DNA from: Sinobacterium norvegicum
GTDB taxonomy: Bacteria > Pseudomonadota > Gammaproteobacteria > Pseudomonadales > Sinobacteriaceae
Direction: 5' to 3'
DNA length: 64,000 nt
Assembly: GCF_923077115.1 (NCBI RefSeq)
Contig: NZ_CAKLPX010000004.1
Location: forward strand, 186,001 to 250,000
Under the pieces are notes generated by a model. The model was not told the DNA's origin, ran no database searches, and saw only the letters and a list, made by a program, of their open reading frames with translations. Below are positions 7,872-16,868 of the stretch, piece by piece. Position numbers and translations under genes: made by a program. Position 1 is the first letter of the stretch; every line of letters starts with the position of its first letter.

Positions 7872-9923
7872 CTACAACTCAGCCGCGTTTGGGGTATACC
7901 AAATCGGCGACGTCCAGGCACGTTCCTGCAACACCGGCTCATAAAACGGCTGTTCAACCGGATCGATGCAACACCTGCCGTAGATATCACCCATGCCGCC
8001 AATGTCATCTTTAACCCGCTCGGTTGCCGCTGCGGCTTGATCGCTACAGCTGTCGGCAAAGGGGTCCACGCCGGCGCTTTTACACTGCAGCGTACTCCAG
8101 CGGCAGGTGGGGTTTTCCAATACTCGGACATAGTAAAACGCGCGCTGGCTGGCGTCGAAATCCGGGTCCTGCCAGACCGTACAGAGGTCGGCATAGCCCT
8201 GTCCCACTGGGGCACAGGTATTCTCATCAACCCAGGCACCATTATTTGCATTACCCGCCACATCCACTACCTGCTCATGGCTGTTACCCTCAGCATCGAC
8301 CCAGCCTTTGATGATTTGCAGTCGCTGTAAGTCGGTACCCGGCTTGTCGAGCGTACCGGGATCTTTCATTGCGGTGACCACGAAAGAGGGCACGCCACCC
8401 TCGGGAGCCCGGGTTAAATCACCACCCATTGGCACGCCGCCATCGTAGCCCTGCTGTACCAGGTTCGGTGACTGACAAATATTCGCATCGTAGTCCCAGC
8501 CTCCAAAGAAGCGCACAATTGGCCGAGTACCACTGGTGGCATAGCTTTCTTTACGGCGCATGCCTGAGAAAATCGCATCACGGGAATTCTCTTCGGCCCA
8601 GACCACTGCCAGGCCGCCGGGGTTATCCTCAAAGTGATCCTGAACATTGCGGTAGCCCGCATCACGACGACCGAGATGGCCGGTATAGTTATCTTCCTCG
8701 GCACCGCCAGGGGTGGCGCTGTGGGTGTCAGTCGAACCAATAAAACCCATAACGAATGGGTTCTGACCGCCATTCTGCTCGGCCAAGACCATGCCGTCTT
8801 TGAGCACATTGCGCAGCATATTACGGCGGGCAAAGTCCTCCACCGGTACCGGGGCACCGACATCGGTCTGCATTTCACCGAACACGACACCGAGAGAGGC
8901 TAGATTGTCGGTGAGGTTTTGTTCGAAGGTACAGAGTTCATCCTCGGTATCGACACCGATACCGGCGACACGGTCGAAGCGGCATTCGGAGGCCGCCTTG
9001 TGCTGGGTCATCTCAACCACCGGTTCGAAGAATAATCGGTCGTCTATCTGCTGCTGATTCTCCGGGTCGGGAAACATCCAGCCACCGGCCAAATTTGGGT
9101 TGTGCGGGATCGACATCACATCGCAGCCCTTATCACCATCGGTACACTGCTCACGCAGCAACTGCCACAGTTTAGGGAAGTTACGCGTGCCAGTTTCATA
9201 GGTGCTGATCGGCAGCGGCGTCACCCGATCATTGCGGAAGATGACATTGCGATGGAGGTTTTTAAAGCTCGGCGCATCGGTATATTCATAGCCGACAAAG
9301 GAGGTGAATTGACAGTCGCTGGAGCGGTCATAATGATCCTCGGCGGCCTGTTGTATATTGCTCCAAAACTCACTTAAACGATGGCCACAGTCAGCGCCGG
9401 GTAGATCGCAGACACGGGAGCGTTCTTTAATCGCCTGCTCGCCAGAGACACCGATACGCTGCCACCAGTCCGCCGCCAACAAAGCCACATAAAAGTTTTC
9501 ACTGCGGCTCATAATACACATCGGCCACCAGTAGCCCAGTGCCCAGGGGTCGGTGGTACAGATATTCATCTCACCGAGGAATTCGGCGTGGTCGGTGACC
9601 GCGGTAAAATCGAGCGGCCGAGAGATCTGCGCCGTAATCGCCTGTTCAGCACTCTCATTAGACAGCATGATTGCCTCGCCCTTGGCATAACGATAAGCGG
9701 CCCAGGGGTCATTGCGCTGATTCGAAATATAGGAATCAAACGAATAGCTGGTATGCACGTGAAGGTCGCCAAACATCGGCTGGCGCAGATGGTCATAATT
9801 ATCGCAGGGCTCTCTTTGCTCTGTACGCTCAAACGCCGGTGATTCACTGCTGCTTTGTGCAGCCGTGTTATTCACGGTAAAGGCAATCACAATAGCAGTT
9901 GCCCATCTCATCCATCGATGCAT
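7872..9923 (-). CDS. DUF3604 protein, exported PHP-like metal hydrolase candidate
   Basis: 683 aa from ATG 9923, which has AAGG 9 nt upstream; a further ATG at 9932 directly abuts that AAGG and is less likely. A signal peptide ends near residue 23. The family signature GDLHVHTSYSFD is at about residues 52-63, followed by TDHAEF and later STDTHSATPGG. These His/Asp clusters resemble those of PHP-type metal-dependent phosphoesterases, so a periplasmic hydrolase is inferred; DUF3604 has no established activity that I know of. The protein is rich in cysteine (more than a dozen), suggesting disulfides. It is the first gene of the DUF3604-PpiC-HupE unit. Confidence 0.88.
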   Translation of the reverse strand: MHRWMRWATAIVIAFTVNNTAAQSSSESPAFERTEQREPCDNYDHLRQPMFGDLHVHTSYSFDSYISNQRNDPWAAYRYAKGEAIMLSNESAEQAITAQISRPLDFTAVTDHAEFLGEMNICTTDPWALGYWWPMCIMSRSENFYVALLAADWWQRIGVSGEQAIKERSRVCDLPGADCGHRLSEFWSNIQQAAEDHYDRSSDCQFTSFVGYEYTDAPSFKNLHRNVIFRNDRVTPLPISTYETGTRNFPKLWQLLREQCTDGDKGCDVMSIPHNPNLAGGWMFPDPENQQQIDDRLFFEPVVEMTQHKAASECRFDRVAGIGVDTEDELCTFEQNLTDNLASLGVVFGEMQTDVGAPVPVEDFARRNMLRNVLKDGMVLAEQNGGQNPFVMGFIGSTDTHSATPGGAEEDNYTGHLGRRDAGYRNVQDHFEDNPGGLAVVWAEENSRDAIFSGMRRKESYATSGTRPIVRFFGGWDYDANICQSPNLVQQGYDGGVPMGGDLTRAPEGGVPSFVVTAMKDPGTLDKPGTDLQRLQIIKGWVDAEGNSHEQVVDVAGNANNGAWVDENTCAPVGQGYADLCTVWQDPDFDASQRAFYYVRVLENPTCRWSTLQCKSAGVDPFADSCSDQAAAATERVKDDIGGMGDIYGRCCIDPVEQPFYEPVLQERAWTSPIWYTPNAAEL

Positions 9924-9999
9924 AGCTAACATCCTTAAAGGTATTATTTTTTTGTCTTTATTAAAGCATTTGTCAGCGACATAACAACGCATCAACCAT

Positions 10000-10019
10000 T
10001 TTAAGTCAAACGACTTAAA
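10000..10019. promoter_or_regulatory. Candidate operator TTTAAGT-N6-ACTTAAA (copy 2)
   Basis: A spaced palindrome with arms at 10000-10006 and 10013-10019; the inner flank also pairs (TTTAAGTC/GACTTAAA). It lies 77 nt upstream of the DUF3604 start codon and matches the element at 1838-1857 in arm sequence and spacing. Confidence 0.5.
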
Positions 10020-10073
10020 CCCTCTATTCTATCCGTCTCGCCTGTTTTGATGAGGGCCGCCTTTTTCCAGCCA

Positions 10074-10097
10074 CAAAAAAGCCGGCACACGCCGGCT
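10074..10097 (-). terminator. Rho-independent terminator after phoX
   Basis: Read on the minus strand, the stem AGCCGGC/GCCGGCT with a 4-nt loop is followed by six T residues. It begins about 20 nt beyond the phoX stop and separates phoX from the DUF3604 unit. Confidence 0.9.
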
Positions 10098-10118
10098 GCT
10101 ATATTTATTGCTTCCTGG

Positions 10119-12170
10119 CTAAACGCCGACTTCGCCGCCGTCCATCTTGCGAATAACAACTGTCGCATCCCGCGGTCGCAGGGTCATGCCGACAGGCGTT
10201 TGCTCCGTGGCGTCATTGGAGTAGGGCCAGTTGCCGGGGTGCTGGATATTGGCAAATACCGAGGTGTACTCAGAGGTCATGGCAAAGCCGGTGACTTCAC
10301 AGCCATTGGGGCCGACGAAGAAGCGCTTGAGCTGATCCTGATTGTCACCGCTCACCACCGCCTGTTGATCCTGACTATTCACCATAGCTGAGGGTACTAT
10401 AGCCAGCATTTGATCATTGGTGTGGTCGGAGACCGCGCTGGCACCATTGTCGGTTTGCACCCACATAATGCCACGCTGATCGAAGGCCAGACCGTCGGGG
10501 CTGGCCAGCTGGTTGAGTTCAGTCAGACCAGAGCGGTTGACCGCCTCATCGCCATCGGCCGGGGCGCCGAAAAGGAAGATATCCCAGCTGAACTCGGTGG
10601 CATTTGCGCCCTCATCCCAGCGAATAATGTGGCCAAATTTATTATCGACACGCGGGTTGGCCGCATTGGACTCAACTCGCTTGTTATTATTGGTCAGGGT
10701 GAGATAGACAGAACCACCGAACGGGTCGACGGCACACCACTCTGGCCGATCCATTGGCGTGGCACCGACCAAATCGGCCGCGCCGGCAGTATTGAGTATC
10801 ATTGCCGCCAAGCTATCGAAGCTGTCTGCCAGGATGCCACCATCGGTAGTTTTGCCGTCGAGGCTGAGGGGCAGCCATTCTCCGATACCACCCTCGGTAA
10901 ACTTGGCGACATACAACGTGCCGGCGTCCATGTATTTCGCACCGGTGCTCAAACGATCATATGGCTCGGCATCGGCACTGTCCCACAACGCCGCAGAAAC
11001 AAACTTATAAAGATATTCGAACCGGGAGTCATGGCCGGAATAAAACACCACAGGCTGTCCTTCGACGAGCTTGCCAAAGACACAACCCTCGTGGCGAAAA
11101 CGGCCAAGAGCTGTGCGCTTCACAGCCCGTGAATTAGGCTTATAAGGATCTAGCTCAACAATATAACCGTGGCCGTTGGCCTCGTTACGGTAATCATCAC
11201 TGCCCGAAGCACCGCTGGCAGTGACGTTGAAACGGCCAAATTCATCGGATCGCTCCTCACCGTCGCCCGCCAAGTCATCCCAGCCATAGCGTGTCTTGGT
11301 CTCGCTGATGCCAATCCGCTGCTGATCCTCCGGCAGAATGCCATTATTGGCAAAATACCCCGGCCAATTTTCCTCACAGGTCAGATAAGTGCCCCAAGGT
11401 GTGTAGCCATTACCGCAGTTGTTTAGTGTGCCGCGAGCCTGGCTGCCATCGGGTGAAAAAGGTGTCTCTAGGTAAGGGCTGAATGACAGCGGCCCGGACA
11501 AATCAATCACGCTGGCGCCGGTGATACGCCTATTATAAGCGTCGTCCTTAATCACCTGCCAAACATCGTTAACCAGCTGCACCCGAACGACGGTAATGCC
11601 GTGGGCATTAATTTCCTTGCGTACCTCGTCGACATCAATGCGCAGTTTTTTGTCGTCCAGGGTGGCGCCGTTAGGGTGCAGCACCGACTGATCAATATAC
11701 TCGTGATTGATGCACAACAGGCCGTCCTCAGCACTGCCATTGAGCGGGAAGAAGTGCATGCCATCGTGATGCATGCCGACGGCATTCTGTTGATCGATGG
11801 CACTATTGCTGCCATCTTCTTGCCACTCCCGCGCCAGGCTATTAAGCGGCGTTCCCCAAGGCGCGAGAACCTGTGCGCTATAACCTTCTGGTACCACCAC
11901 GGCATCGAGTTTGGCGCCATCGATGGAGTCGAAGCCCAATACCACATCGCTTCTATCGGCAATATCAGGACCCGGATCAGGCACTGGCGACGAGTTCGAG
12001 GAATCGGTGCTACAGCCAGCCAAACCGAGGCTGCCAACAGCAGTCAAGGCACTGATACCCAGTCCGCTGCGGACGAAGTGGCGGCGAGATAAATGCTTAT
12101 CCAGTACCTGCTCAAAAGACGGATTAATGCTGCGATTATACTGGGTAGGATCAAACGTCGCTTTACTCAT
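10119..12170 (-). CDS. phoX: PhoX-family alkaline phosphatase, Tat-exported
   Basis: 683 aa. The N-terminus carries a twin-arginine motif (SRRHFVR) followed by a hydrophobic stretch ending in a lipobox-like LAGC, so the protein may be a Tat-exported lipoprotein. The body matches the PhoX/DUF839 family, calcium- and iron-dependent monoesterases that release phosphate from organic phosphate: a GNGYTPWGTYLTCEE segment and GRFRHEGC are typical. GGAG precedes the ATG by 7 nt. It is a single-gene unit with its own terminator. No clear PHO box (tandem CTGTCAT-like repeats) was seen upstream, so phosphate control is not shown by the sequence. Confidence 0.9.
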   Translation of the reverse strand: MSKATFDPTQYNRSINPSFEQVLDKHLSRRHFVRSGLGISALTAVGSLGLAGCSTDSSNSSPVPDPGPDIADRSDVVLGFDSIDGAKLDAVVVPEGYSAQVLAPWGTPLNSLAREWQEDGSNSAIDQQNAVGMHHDGMHFFPLNGSAEDGLLCINHEYIDQSVLHPNGATLDDKKLRIDVDEVRKEINAHGITVVRVQLVNDVWQVIKDDAYNRRITGASVIDLSGPLSFSPYLETPFSPDGSQARGTLNNCGNGYTPWGTYLTCEENWPGYFANNGILPEDQQRIGISETKTRYGWDDLAGDGEERSDEFGRFNVTASGASGSDDYRNEANGHGYIVELDPYKPNSRAVKRTALGRFRHEGCVFGKLVEGQPVVFYSGHDSRFEYLYKFVSAALWDSADAEPYDRLSTGAKYMDAGTLYVAKFTEGGIGEWLPLSLDGKTTDGGILADSFDSLAAMILNTAGAADLVGATPMDRPEWCAVDPFGGSVYLTLTNNNKRVESNAANPRVDNKFGHIIRWDEGANATEFSWDIFLFGAPADGDEAVNRSGLTELNQLASPDGLAFDQRGIMWVQTDNGASAVSDHTNDQMLAIVPSAMVNSQDQQAVVSGDNQDQLKRFFVGPNGCEVTGFAMTSEYTSVFANIQHPGNWPYSNDATEQTPVGMTLRPRDATVVIRKMDGGEVGV

Positions 12171-12243
12171 GGTGTGTCTCCAAAGGTAATCTTAATGATT
12201 ATTTGGTCACCATGCTAATGCGCTTAAATGACGACGCGACGAC

Positions 12244-12269
12244 GAATTTATTACAACAAGAATAAATTC
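12244..12269. repeat. AT-only inverted repeat upstream of phoX
   Basis: Perfect 9-nt arms GAATTTATT (12244-12252) and AATAAATTC (12261-12269) flank an 8-nt spacer. It lies between the znuA stop and the phoX start, 74-99 nt upstream of phoX. There is no adjacent T-run. It could be a phoX operator or an mRNA end hairpin for znuA. Confidence 0.5.
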
Positions 12270-12297
12270 TATCGCGCCGTTTCTGTGCCGCTCTAAA

Positions 12298-13146
12298 TTA
12301 GAAGCACTTGGGTAGTTCGCGCCCAATGTGCTGCATGAACTGCTGAAAACCATGGCTGGAAAATTCGATGTCTGCTGCCAGTGGATCCAACTCCAACACG
12401 GTTAACTGGTGATCAGCCAGCAGGGTTTCGACCGGCTTGAGGGCAAATTGAGGCTGGCTAAAGATGCAGACATTGTCGACACCCTGAAGTTGCTGTTGCA
12501 GAGCAGCGCGCGACGCCGCACCCAGGCTCTGCTCATGCTCACCGTAGAAGGCTGCTAACTGCGTCAGGCCATAGTGGCTGGCGAGGTTGCCGTAGGCATC
12601 GTGCAGAGCGACAAAGTCTCGCTGCTGACTATCGCTCAAATCCGCCCGTAGTTGCTGATCAATCGTCGCCACCTGCTGTTTCAGTGCAGCCAAATTGGCG
12701 GCAATTTCTTCAGCATTATCAGGATAGGCTGAGGTCAGACTGCTCGCCGCCGATTCGGCCAGGGCCATCGCCGTGACAGGGTTCATCCACAAATGGCTGC
12801 CGCCCTTGGTTAGCGTCGGCATATTGGCCAAACCCTGGGTCAAATTGACACTGCTTGGGTGCTGTGCCGCCTTGCTCATAATCGGCTCGAACTCTGCCCC
12901 CAACCAGTAGAATTGGCGACTCTGTTGCAGCGCACGGCCCTCTGAGGGGCGCATATGGTAGTGGTGACCACTGTGGCCATCTCGCACCAAGTACGCCACC
13001 TCGACAGACGCCGGCGCGATAGCGCGCAGCAACATTGCCATCGGTTTCACTGTCGTCATAACGGTAGCATTGTTGCTGTCAGCGGACGCGGGCAGGGTGA
13101 ATATCGCCAACAAGCAGGCGGCTAGAATGGGGGATCGGAACAACAT
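12298..13146 (-). CDS. znuA: Zinc ABC transporter, periplasmic substrate-binding protein
   Basis: 282 aa, with a signal peptide of about 22 residues. It is a cluster A-I metal-binding protein of the ZnuA type. The first metal-site histidine is in the segment RDGHSGHHYHMRPSE, which also forms a short His-rich loop; a second is near GGSHLWMNP and another in VALHDAYGNLASHYGL. It delivers zinc to ZnuBC. The gene is divergent from zur-znuC-znuB with a Zur-like operator in the 64-nt gap, so it is likely derepressed in zinc shortage. Confidence 0.95.
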   Translation of the reverse strand: MLFRSPILAACLLAIFTLPASADSNNATVMTTVKPMAMLLRAIAPASVEVAYLVRDGHSGHHYHMRPSEGRALQQSRQFYWLGAEFEPIMSKAAQHPSSVNLTQGLANMPTLTKGGSHLWMNPVTAMALAESAASSLTSAYPDNAEEIAANLAALKQQVATIDQQLRADLSDSQQRDFVALHDAYGNLASHYGLTQLAAFYGEHEQSLGAASRAALQQQLQGVDNVCIFSQPQFALKPVETLLADHQLTVLELDPLAADIEFSSHGFQQFMQHIGRELPKCF

Positions 13147-13169
13147 GGCAGTTAACTCTATAATCTATA

Positions 13170-13186
13170 ATGTGATATTATAACAT
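13170..13186. promoter_or_regulatory. Putative Zur operator
   Basis: ATGTGATATTATAACAT is a 17-bp near-perfect palindrome (one mismatched pair) resembling the gammaproteobacterial Zur consensus with its GTTATA/TATAAC core. It lies between divergent znuA and zur, where one bound dimer pair could control both directions. Confidence 0.75.
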
Positions 13187-13210
13187 AATAGTTATAATTC
13201 GAGACACCGT

Positions 13211-13702
13211 ATGTCGATAGCCTTCGAACAACACAATCATCAACACTGTATTCAACAGGCTATCAGCGATGCCAAGACACTTTGTGAACAACGCAAAGTC
13301 CGGCTGACAACACTGCGTGAACAAGTATTAGCCCTGCTGTGGAACAGCCACAAACCCCTGGGCGCTTATCAGCTGCTAGAAATGATGCAGCAACAAAATC
13401 GCACCGCCGGTAATGATAAGCCATTGGCACCACCGACGGTCTATCGGGCTCTCGATTTTCTGGTAGCGCAGGGCTTGGCCCATCGTATTAGCAGCCTCAA
13501 TGCCTTTATAGGTTGCTGCTCACCCAATACTGGCCACAACAGCCACTTTTTCATCTGTAGCCACTGTCAAAACGCCATCGAAATCATCAGCCAGCCTATT
13601 TCTATGGCCATCGCAGAATGCGCAGATGAAGCTGGTTTCAGCGTCAACAGCGAGGCGGTTGAGGTGCTCGGTTGTTGCACCCAATGCCAGGAAGCATTAT
13701 GA
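13211..13702 (+). CDS. zur: Zinc uptake regulator, Fur family
   Basis: 163 aa. An N-terminal winged helix (about residues 20-95) includes the recognition segment [11 protein letters not shown]. The C-terminal dimerisation and zinc domain holds [11 protein letters not shown] and a terminal CTQC, the two CXXC pairs of the structural zinc site. Its place between znuA and znuCB identifies it as Zur rather than Fur. It overlaps znuC by ATGA, so repressor and transporter are co-translated; the operator upstream suggests autoregulation. Confidence 0.95.
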   Translation: MSIAFEQHNHQHCIQQAISDAKTLCEQRKVRLTTLREQVLALLWNSHKPLGAYQLLEMMQQQNRTAGNDKPLAPPTVYRALDFLVAQGLAHRISSLNAFIGCCSPNTGHNSHFFICSHCQNAIEIISQPISMAIAECADEAGFSVNSEAVEVLGCCTQCQEAL

Positions 13703-14457
13703 ACCCATTATTAAGCACCGATAAGCTCAGCTTCAGCGTTGACCAACGTACTATTTTGCAGGATATCAGCCTCAGTATCAGCAGCGGTCAAATCATGACG
13801 ATTATTGGCCCCAATGGTGCCGGTAAAAGCAGCCTGATTCGCCTGATTCTCGGCCTCAACAAGCCAACCAGTGGCACCGTCAATAAGACCAAGGGACTGG
13901 TCATTGGATATATGCCGCAAAAGTTGCATATCAACCCACACCTGCCGCTGACAGTAAGACGATTTTTAAGACTGGCCGGGGCAGGAAACGACAGCATTGA
14001 GCAGGCGCTTCAGCGTACCGGCGCGCTTAAAGTAATTGACTCGCCGATGCAAAATGTTAGCGGCGGCGAACAACAACGCGTGTTATTGGCCAGGGCATTG
14101 CTGCGCAAACCTCAGCTGTTAGTTCTCGATGAGCCTGTGCAGGGTGTCGATGTGGCAGGGCAAAATGAGCTCTATCATTTGATCTCGCAACTGCGCGATG
14201 AACTTGGTTGCGCCGTCATCATGGTGTCCCATGATTTGCACTTAGTCATGGCCGCCACTGATACCGTCATCTGCCTCAATCAGCATGTCTGCTGTCATGG
14301 CCACCCCGACTCGGTCAGCAATCATCCGGCCTATTTAGAACTGTTTGGCCACCAACAAACCAGCGACCTTGCTGTTTATACCCACCACCACGATCACTGT
14401 CATGATGCCCATGGCGACGTGGTTGAAAGCGACCACAGCGAGTGCAAGCATGATTGA
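13699..14457 (+). CDS. znuC: Zinc ABC transporter, ATP-binding protein
   Basis: 252 aa from the ATG that overlaps the zur stop. It has Walker [10 protein letters not shown], signature SGGEQQR, Walker B LLVLDEP and the switch histidine in VSHDLH. The last 25 residues are rich in histidine ([12 protein letters not shown] and after), a common tail in ZnuC that probably binds zinc. It powers uptake through ZnuB with ZnuA as receptor. The stop overlaps the znuB start. Confidence 0.96.
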   Translation: MNPLLSTDKLSFSVDQRTILQDISLSISSGQIMTIIGPNGAGKSSLIRLILGLNKPTSGTVNKTKGLVIGYMPQKLHINPHLPLTVRRFLRLAGAGNDSIEQALQRTGALKVIDSPMQNVSGGEQQRVLLARALLRKPQLLVLDEPVQGVDVAGQNELYHLISQLRDELGCAVIMVSHDLHLVMAATDTVICLNQHVCCHGHPDSVSNHPAYLELFGHQQTSDLAVYTHHHDHCHDAHGDVVESDHSECKHD

Positions 14458-15238
14458 GTTATTATTTACTGCAACACTGGCCGCATTGTTGCTGATACTG
14501 GTTACCGGGCCACTGGGTAGCTTTGTTATCTGGAAGCGAATCGCCTACTTTGGCGACACTCTGGCTCACTCAGCACTGCTGGGCGTGGCCATCGGCATCT
14601 GGTTTTCTATCGATATTAAAATCGCCGTGGTTGGTTACTGCTTAGTGGCCGCCGCCTTACTGACAAAATTCAATCACTCCAAGCGTATCGCCTTAGACAC
14701 CCTATTAGGCATCCTTTCCCATGGATCCCTCGCCATTGGTTTGGTATTGCTGTCGCTGGCTGATAATATTTTTATCGATCTTAACAGTTTATTGTTTGGC
14801 GACTTACTCGCGGTTAACAACAGTGATTTACTTTTGATCGCCGGCGTCTGTGTGCTGGTAGCCGCCGTGATCACAGCATTGTGGCGGCAGTTGCTATCAG
14901 TGACAGTTCATCCTGAACTTGCCAGTGTCGAAGGCATTAACGTCGAACGTATTGAACTGGTATTGATGTTGTGCCTGGCTCTGGTAGTGGCAATAGGTAT
15001 GCAGGTGGTCGGGGTGTTACTGGTTACGGCGCTATTAATCATCCCCGCCGCCACGGCGCGGAAATTTTCCCGCAGCCCCGAGCAGATGGCACTCTATTCG
15101 ATGGTCTTTGGCGTCATTGCCGTGTTGGCTGGTATGGCACTGTCGGCACTGGCCGACAGCTCTGCCGGCCCCTCCATCGTGGCAGCCTCGACACTGCTAT
15201 TTCTACTGGCACAAACCCTGCCGATTAAGCAACAGTAG
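14450..15238 (+). CDS. znuB: Zinc ABC transporter, permease
   Basis: 262 aa, nearly all hydrophobic, with about seven or eight membrane helices, matching the ABC-3 permease family. The ATG at 14450 overlaps the znuC stop (8 nt), consistent with coupled translation. Upstream in-frame codons from 14345 lie wholly within znuC and encode polar residues, so they are not part of the gene. It ends 19 nt from the convergent SCO gene with no obvious terminator between them. Confidence 0.95.
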   Translation: MIELLFTATLAALLLILVTGPLGSFVIWKRIAYFGDTLAHSALLGVAIGIWFSIDIKIAVVGYCLVAAALLTKFNHSKRIALDTLLGILSHGSLAIGLVLLSLADNIFIDLNSLLFGDLLAVNNSDLLLIAGVCVLVAAVITALWRQLLSVTVHPELASVEGINVERIELVLMLCLALVVAIGMQVVGVLLVTALLIIPAATARKFSRSPEQMALYSMVFGVIAVLAGMALSALADSSAGPSIVAASTLLFLLAQTLPIKQQ

Positions 15239-15257
15239 CGTCAGCAAAACGCCTTAT

Positions 15258-15926
15258 TTAACTATCGTAACGCTGGTCATAATCGCCACGGATCGACCGG
15301 TATAGCAAGCGTAGTTTACCTGGGTCGAAGGGCGGTAGGAAAAATGCGTGGTAATCACCCCGCGGGTTAATCAGCGCAATATTGCCGCTATGATCCACCA
15401 GATATTCATCCGGATTGGGGCTGATCATACGCTTGTTAAAAGCCGCATTAAGACTGCTGGCAAAGCGATGGACGGAGAAAAACTCGCCGGTAATACCGAC
15501 AAATTCCTCATCAAAATAGGCCATATAGGGCTTGAGTTTTTCCGGCGTGTCGCGGGCCGGATCAACACTGACCAAGACAACCTGCAAGTTGTCTGAAAAT
15601 CGTTCATCGGCAATCAAGCCTTTAAACTTTGTCAGCATGGCCAGCGTTGTTGGGCAAATATCTGGGCAATACGTATAACCAAAAAATACCATCGTCCACT
15701 GACCCTCGAATCGTTTCGCATCGAAGGGGTTGCCGTACTGATCAACAAGTGTATCCATTTCGAAGTGTCGCGGCTTTTGAAGCACAACAGCACCGTTAGC
15801 CCGAAGCTCGGCACTATTCATAATCCTTGGGGATAATATCTTGTTTACCAGCAGCGCTAGGATCAACAAAATAAAACACACGACGGCCAATATAGTTTTC
15901 TTTACACCACCATTCATCGCTGCCAT
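15258..15926 (-). CDS. SCO1/SenC-family copper chaperone for cytochrome oxidase
   Basis: 222 aa. One N-terminal membrane anchor (about residues 11-29) is followed by a thioredoxin-like domain with the copper-binding CPDIC pair (Cys87, Cys91) and a later conserved histidine in LVDHSGN. SCO proteins deliver copper to the CuA site of subunit II. The start at 15926 is chosen because the ctaB stop (TGA at 15930-15928) lies just before it and GGTGG is nearby; ATG 15950 would overlap ctaB further. It is the last gene of the oxidase assembly run. Confidence 0.92.
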   Translation of the reverse strand: MAAMNGGVKKTILAVVCFILLILALLVNKILSPRIMNSAELRANGAVVLQKPRHFEMDTLVDQYGNPFDAKRFEGQWTMVFFGYTYCPDICPTTLAMLTKFKGLIADERFSDNLQVVLVSVDPARDTPEKLKPYMAYFDEEFVGITGEFFSVHRFASSLNAAFNKRMISPNPDEYLVDHSGNIALINPRGDYHAFFLPPFDPGKLRLLYRSIRGDYDQRYDS

Positions 15927-15927
15927 A

Positions 15928-16866
15928 TCAACCACCAAGGGCCATGGCATAATGACCTGAAACAGGAAATAGCTGATGGTCTATTAGCATGATAATAAAT
16001 AACGCCATCAAATAAATAATCGAATAGCGAAAGGTCGCCATCGGAATCTTACGGTCTTTGCCGATGTACAGCACGATGGCGTAGTACAAAAATATAAAAC
16101 CCAGAACAACAGCAGCGGCCAAATATAGCGGGCCACTGAGACCTGTGACAAAGGGCAACAGCGTGACCACCTGCAGAATCAAGGTATAAAGCAGCACATG
16201 CAAACGGGTGTAAGCGATACCATGAGTCACCGGCAACATCGGTACATCGGCCTTGGCATAATCCTCATAACGAGCAATTGCCAATGCCCAAAAATGTGGC
16301 GGCGTCCAAGCAAAGACAATCAACACCAACAGTAAACCATGACCATCGATACTATTGGTCACTGCCACCCATCCTAACAGCGGTGGCGCAGCGCCCGCCA
16401 GACCACCGATAACAATATTCTGTGGCGTCGCATGTTTTAAAAACATGGTATAGACCACGGCATAACCAATCAGCGAGGCAAAGGTTAACCAGGCGGTAAG
16501 TGCATTGACCATGGTAAACAGCATAATCATACCGATGCTGCCGACAGTCAAAGCAAAAATAATGGCATTTTTGGGACTAACTCGTCCCTTGGCCACCGGA
16601 CGTTTATCGGTTCGTTTCATAATTGAGTCGATACGATTATCGACCACATGATTGATCACCGCTGCGCTGCCAGCACACAGGCCAATGCCTATATTTCCAA
16701 AAAATACAATCTGCCATGGCACACTGCCAGGAACGGCCATATACATACCAATCAAAGACGTTAGCACTAACAGCAGCACTACCTTCGGCTTACATAATTC
16801 CAAATAGTCAGCGACGGTTTGCTTTAATGGCTGTACCTGTTCAAGCGATTGATATGCTTCGGCCAT
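15928..16866 (-). CDS. ctaB: Protoheme IX farnesyltransferase (heme O synthase)
   Basis: 312 aa with about nine membrane helices. The UbiA-superfamily aspartate motif is seen in NHVVDNRIDSIMKRTDKRP (about residues 66-84). It adds a farnesyl group to heme B, giving heme O, the substrate of CtaA. It starts 2 nt after the ctaA stop and runs into the SCO gene, so the three are probably one transcript. Confidence 0.96.
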   Translation of the reverse strand: MAEAYQSLEQVQPLKQTVADYLELCKPKVVLLLVLTSLIGMYMAVPGSVPWQIVFFGNIGIGLCAGSAAVINHVVDNRIDSIMKRTDKRPVAKGRVSPKNAIIFALTVGSIGMIMLFTMVNALTAWLTFASLIGYAVVYTMFLKHATPQNIVIGGLAGAAPPLLGWVAVTNSIDGHGLLLVLIVFAWTPPHFWALAIARYEDYAKADVPMLPVTHGIAYTRLHVLLYTLILQVVTLLPFVTGLSGPLYLAAAVVLGFIFLYYAIVLYIGKDRKIPMATFRYSIIYLMALFIIMLIDHQLFPVSGHYAMALGG

Positions 16867-16868
16867 GA

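Noticed and set aside
10410-11132. A 240-codon open frame on the plus strand inside phoX
   Set aside because: It is antisense to a clear PhoX gene, has no recognisable motif, and similar long shadows occur opposite many GC-rich genes.
14380-14457. His-codon-rich repeat at the end of znuC
   Set aside because: It is a normal metal-binding tail of ZnuC, not a DNA repeat element.
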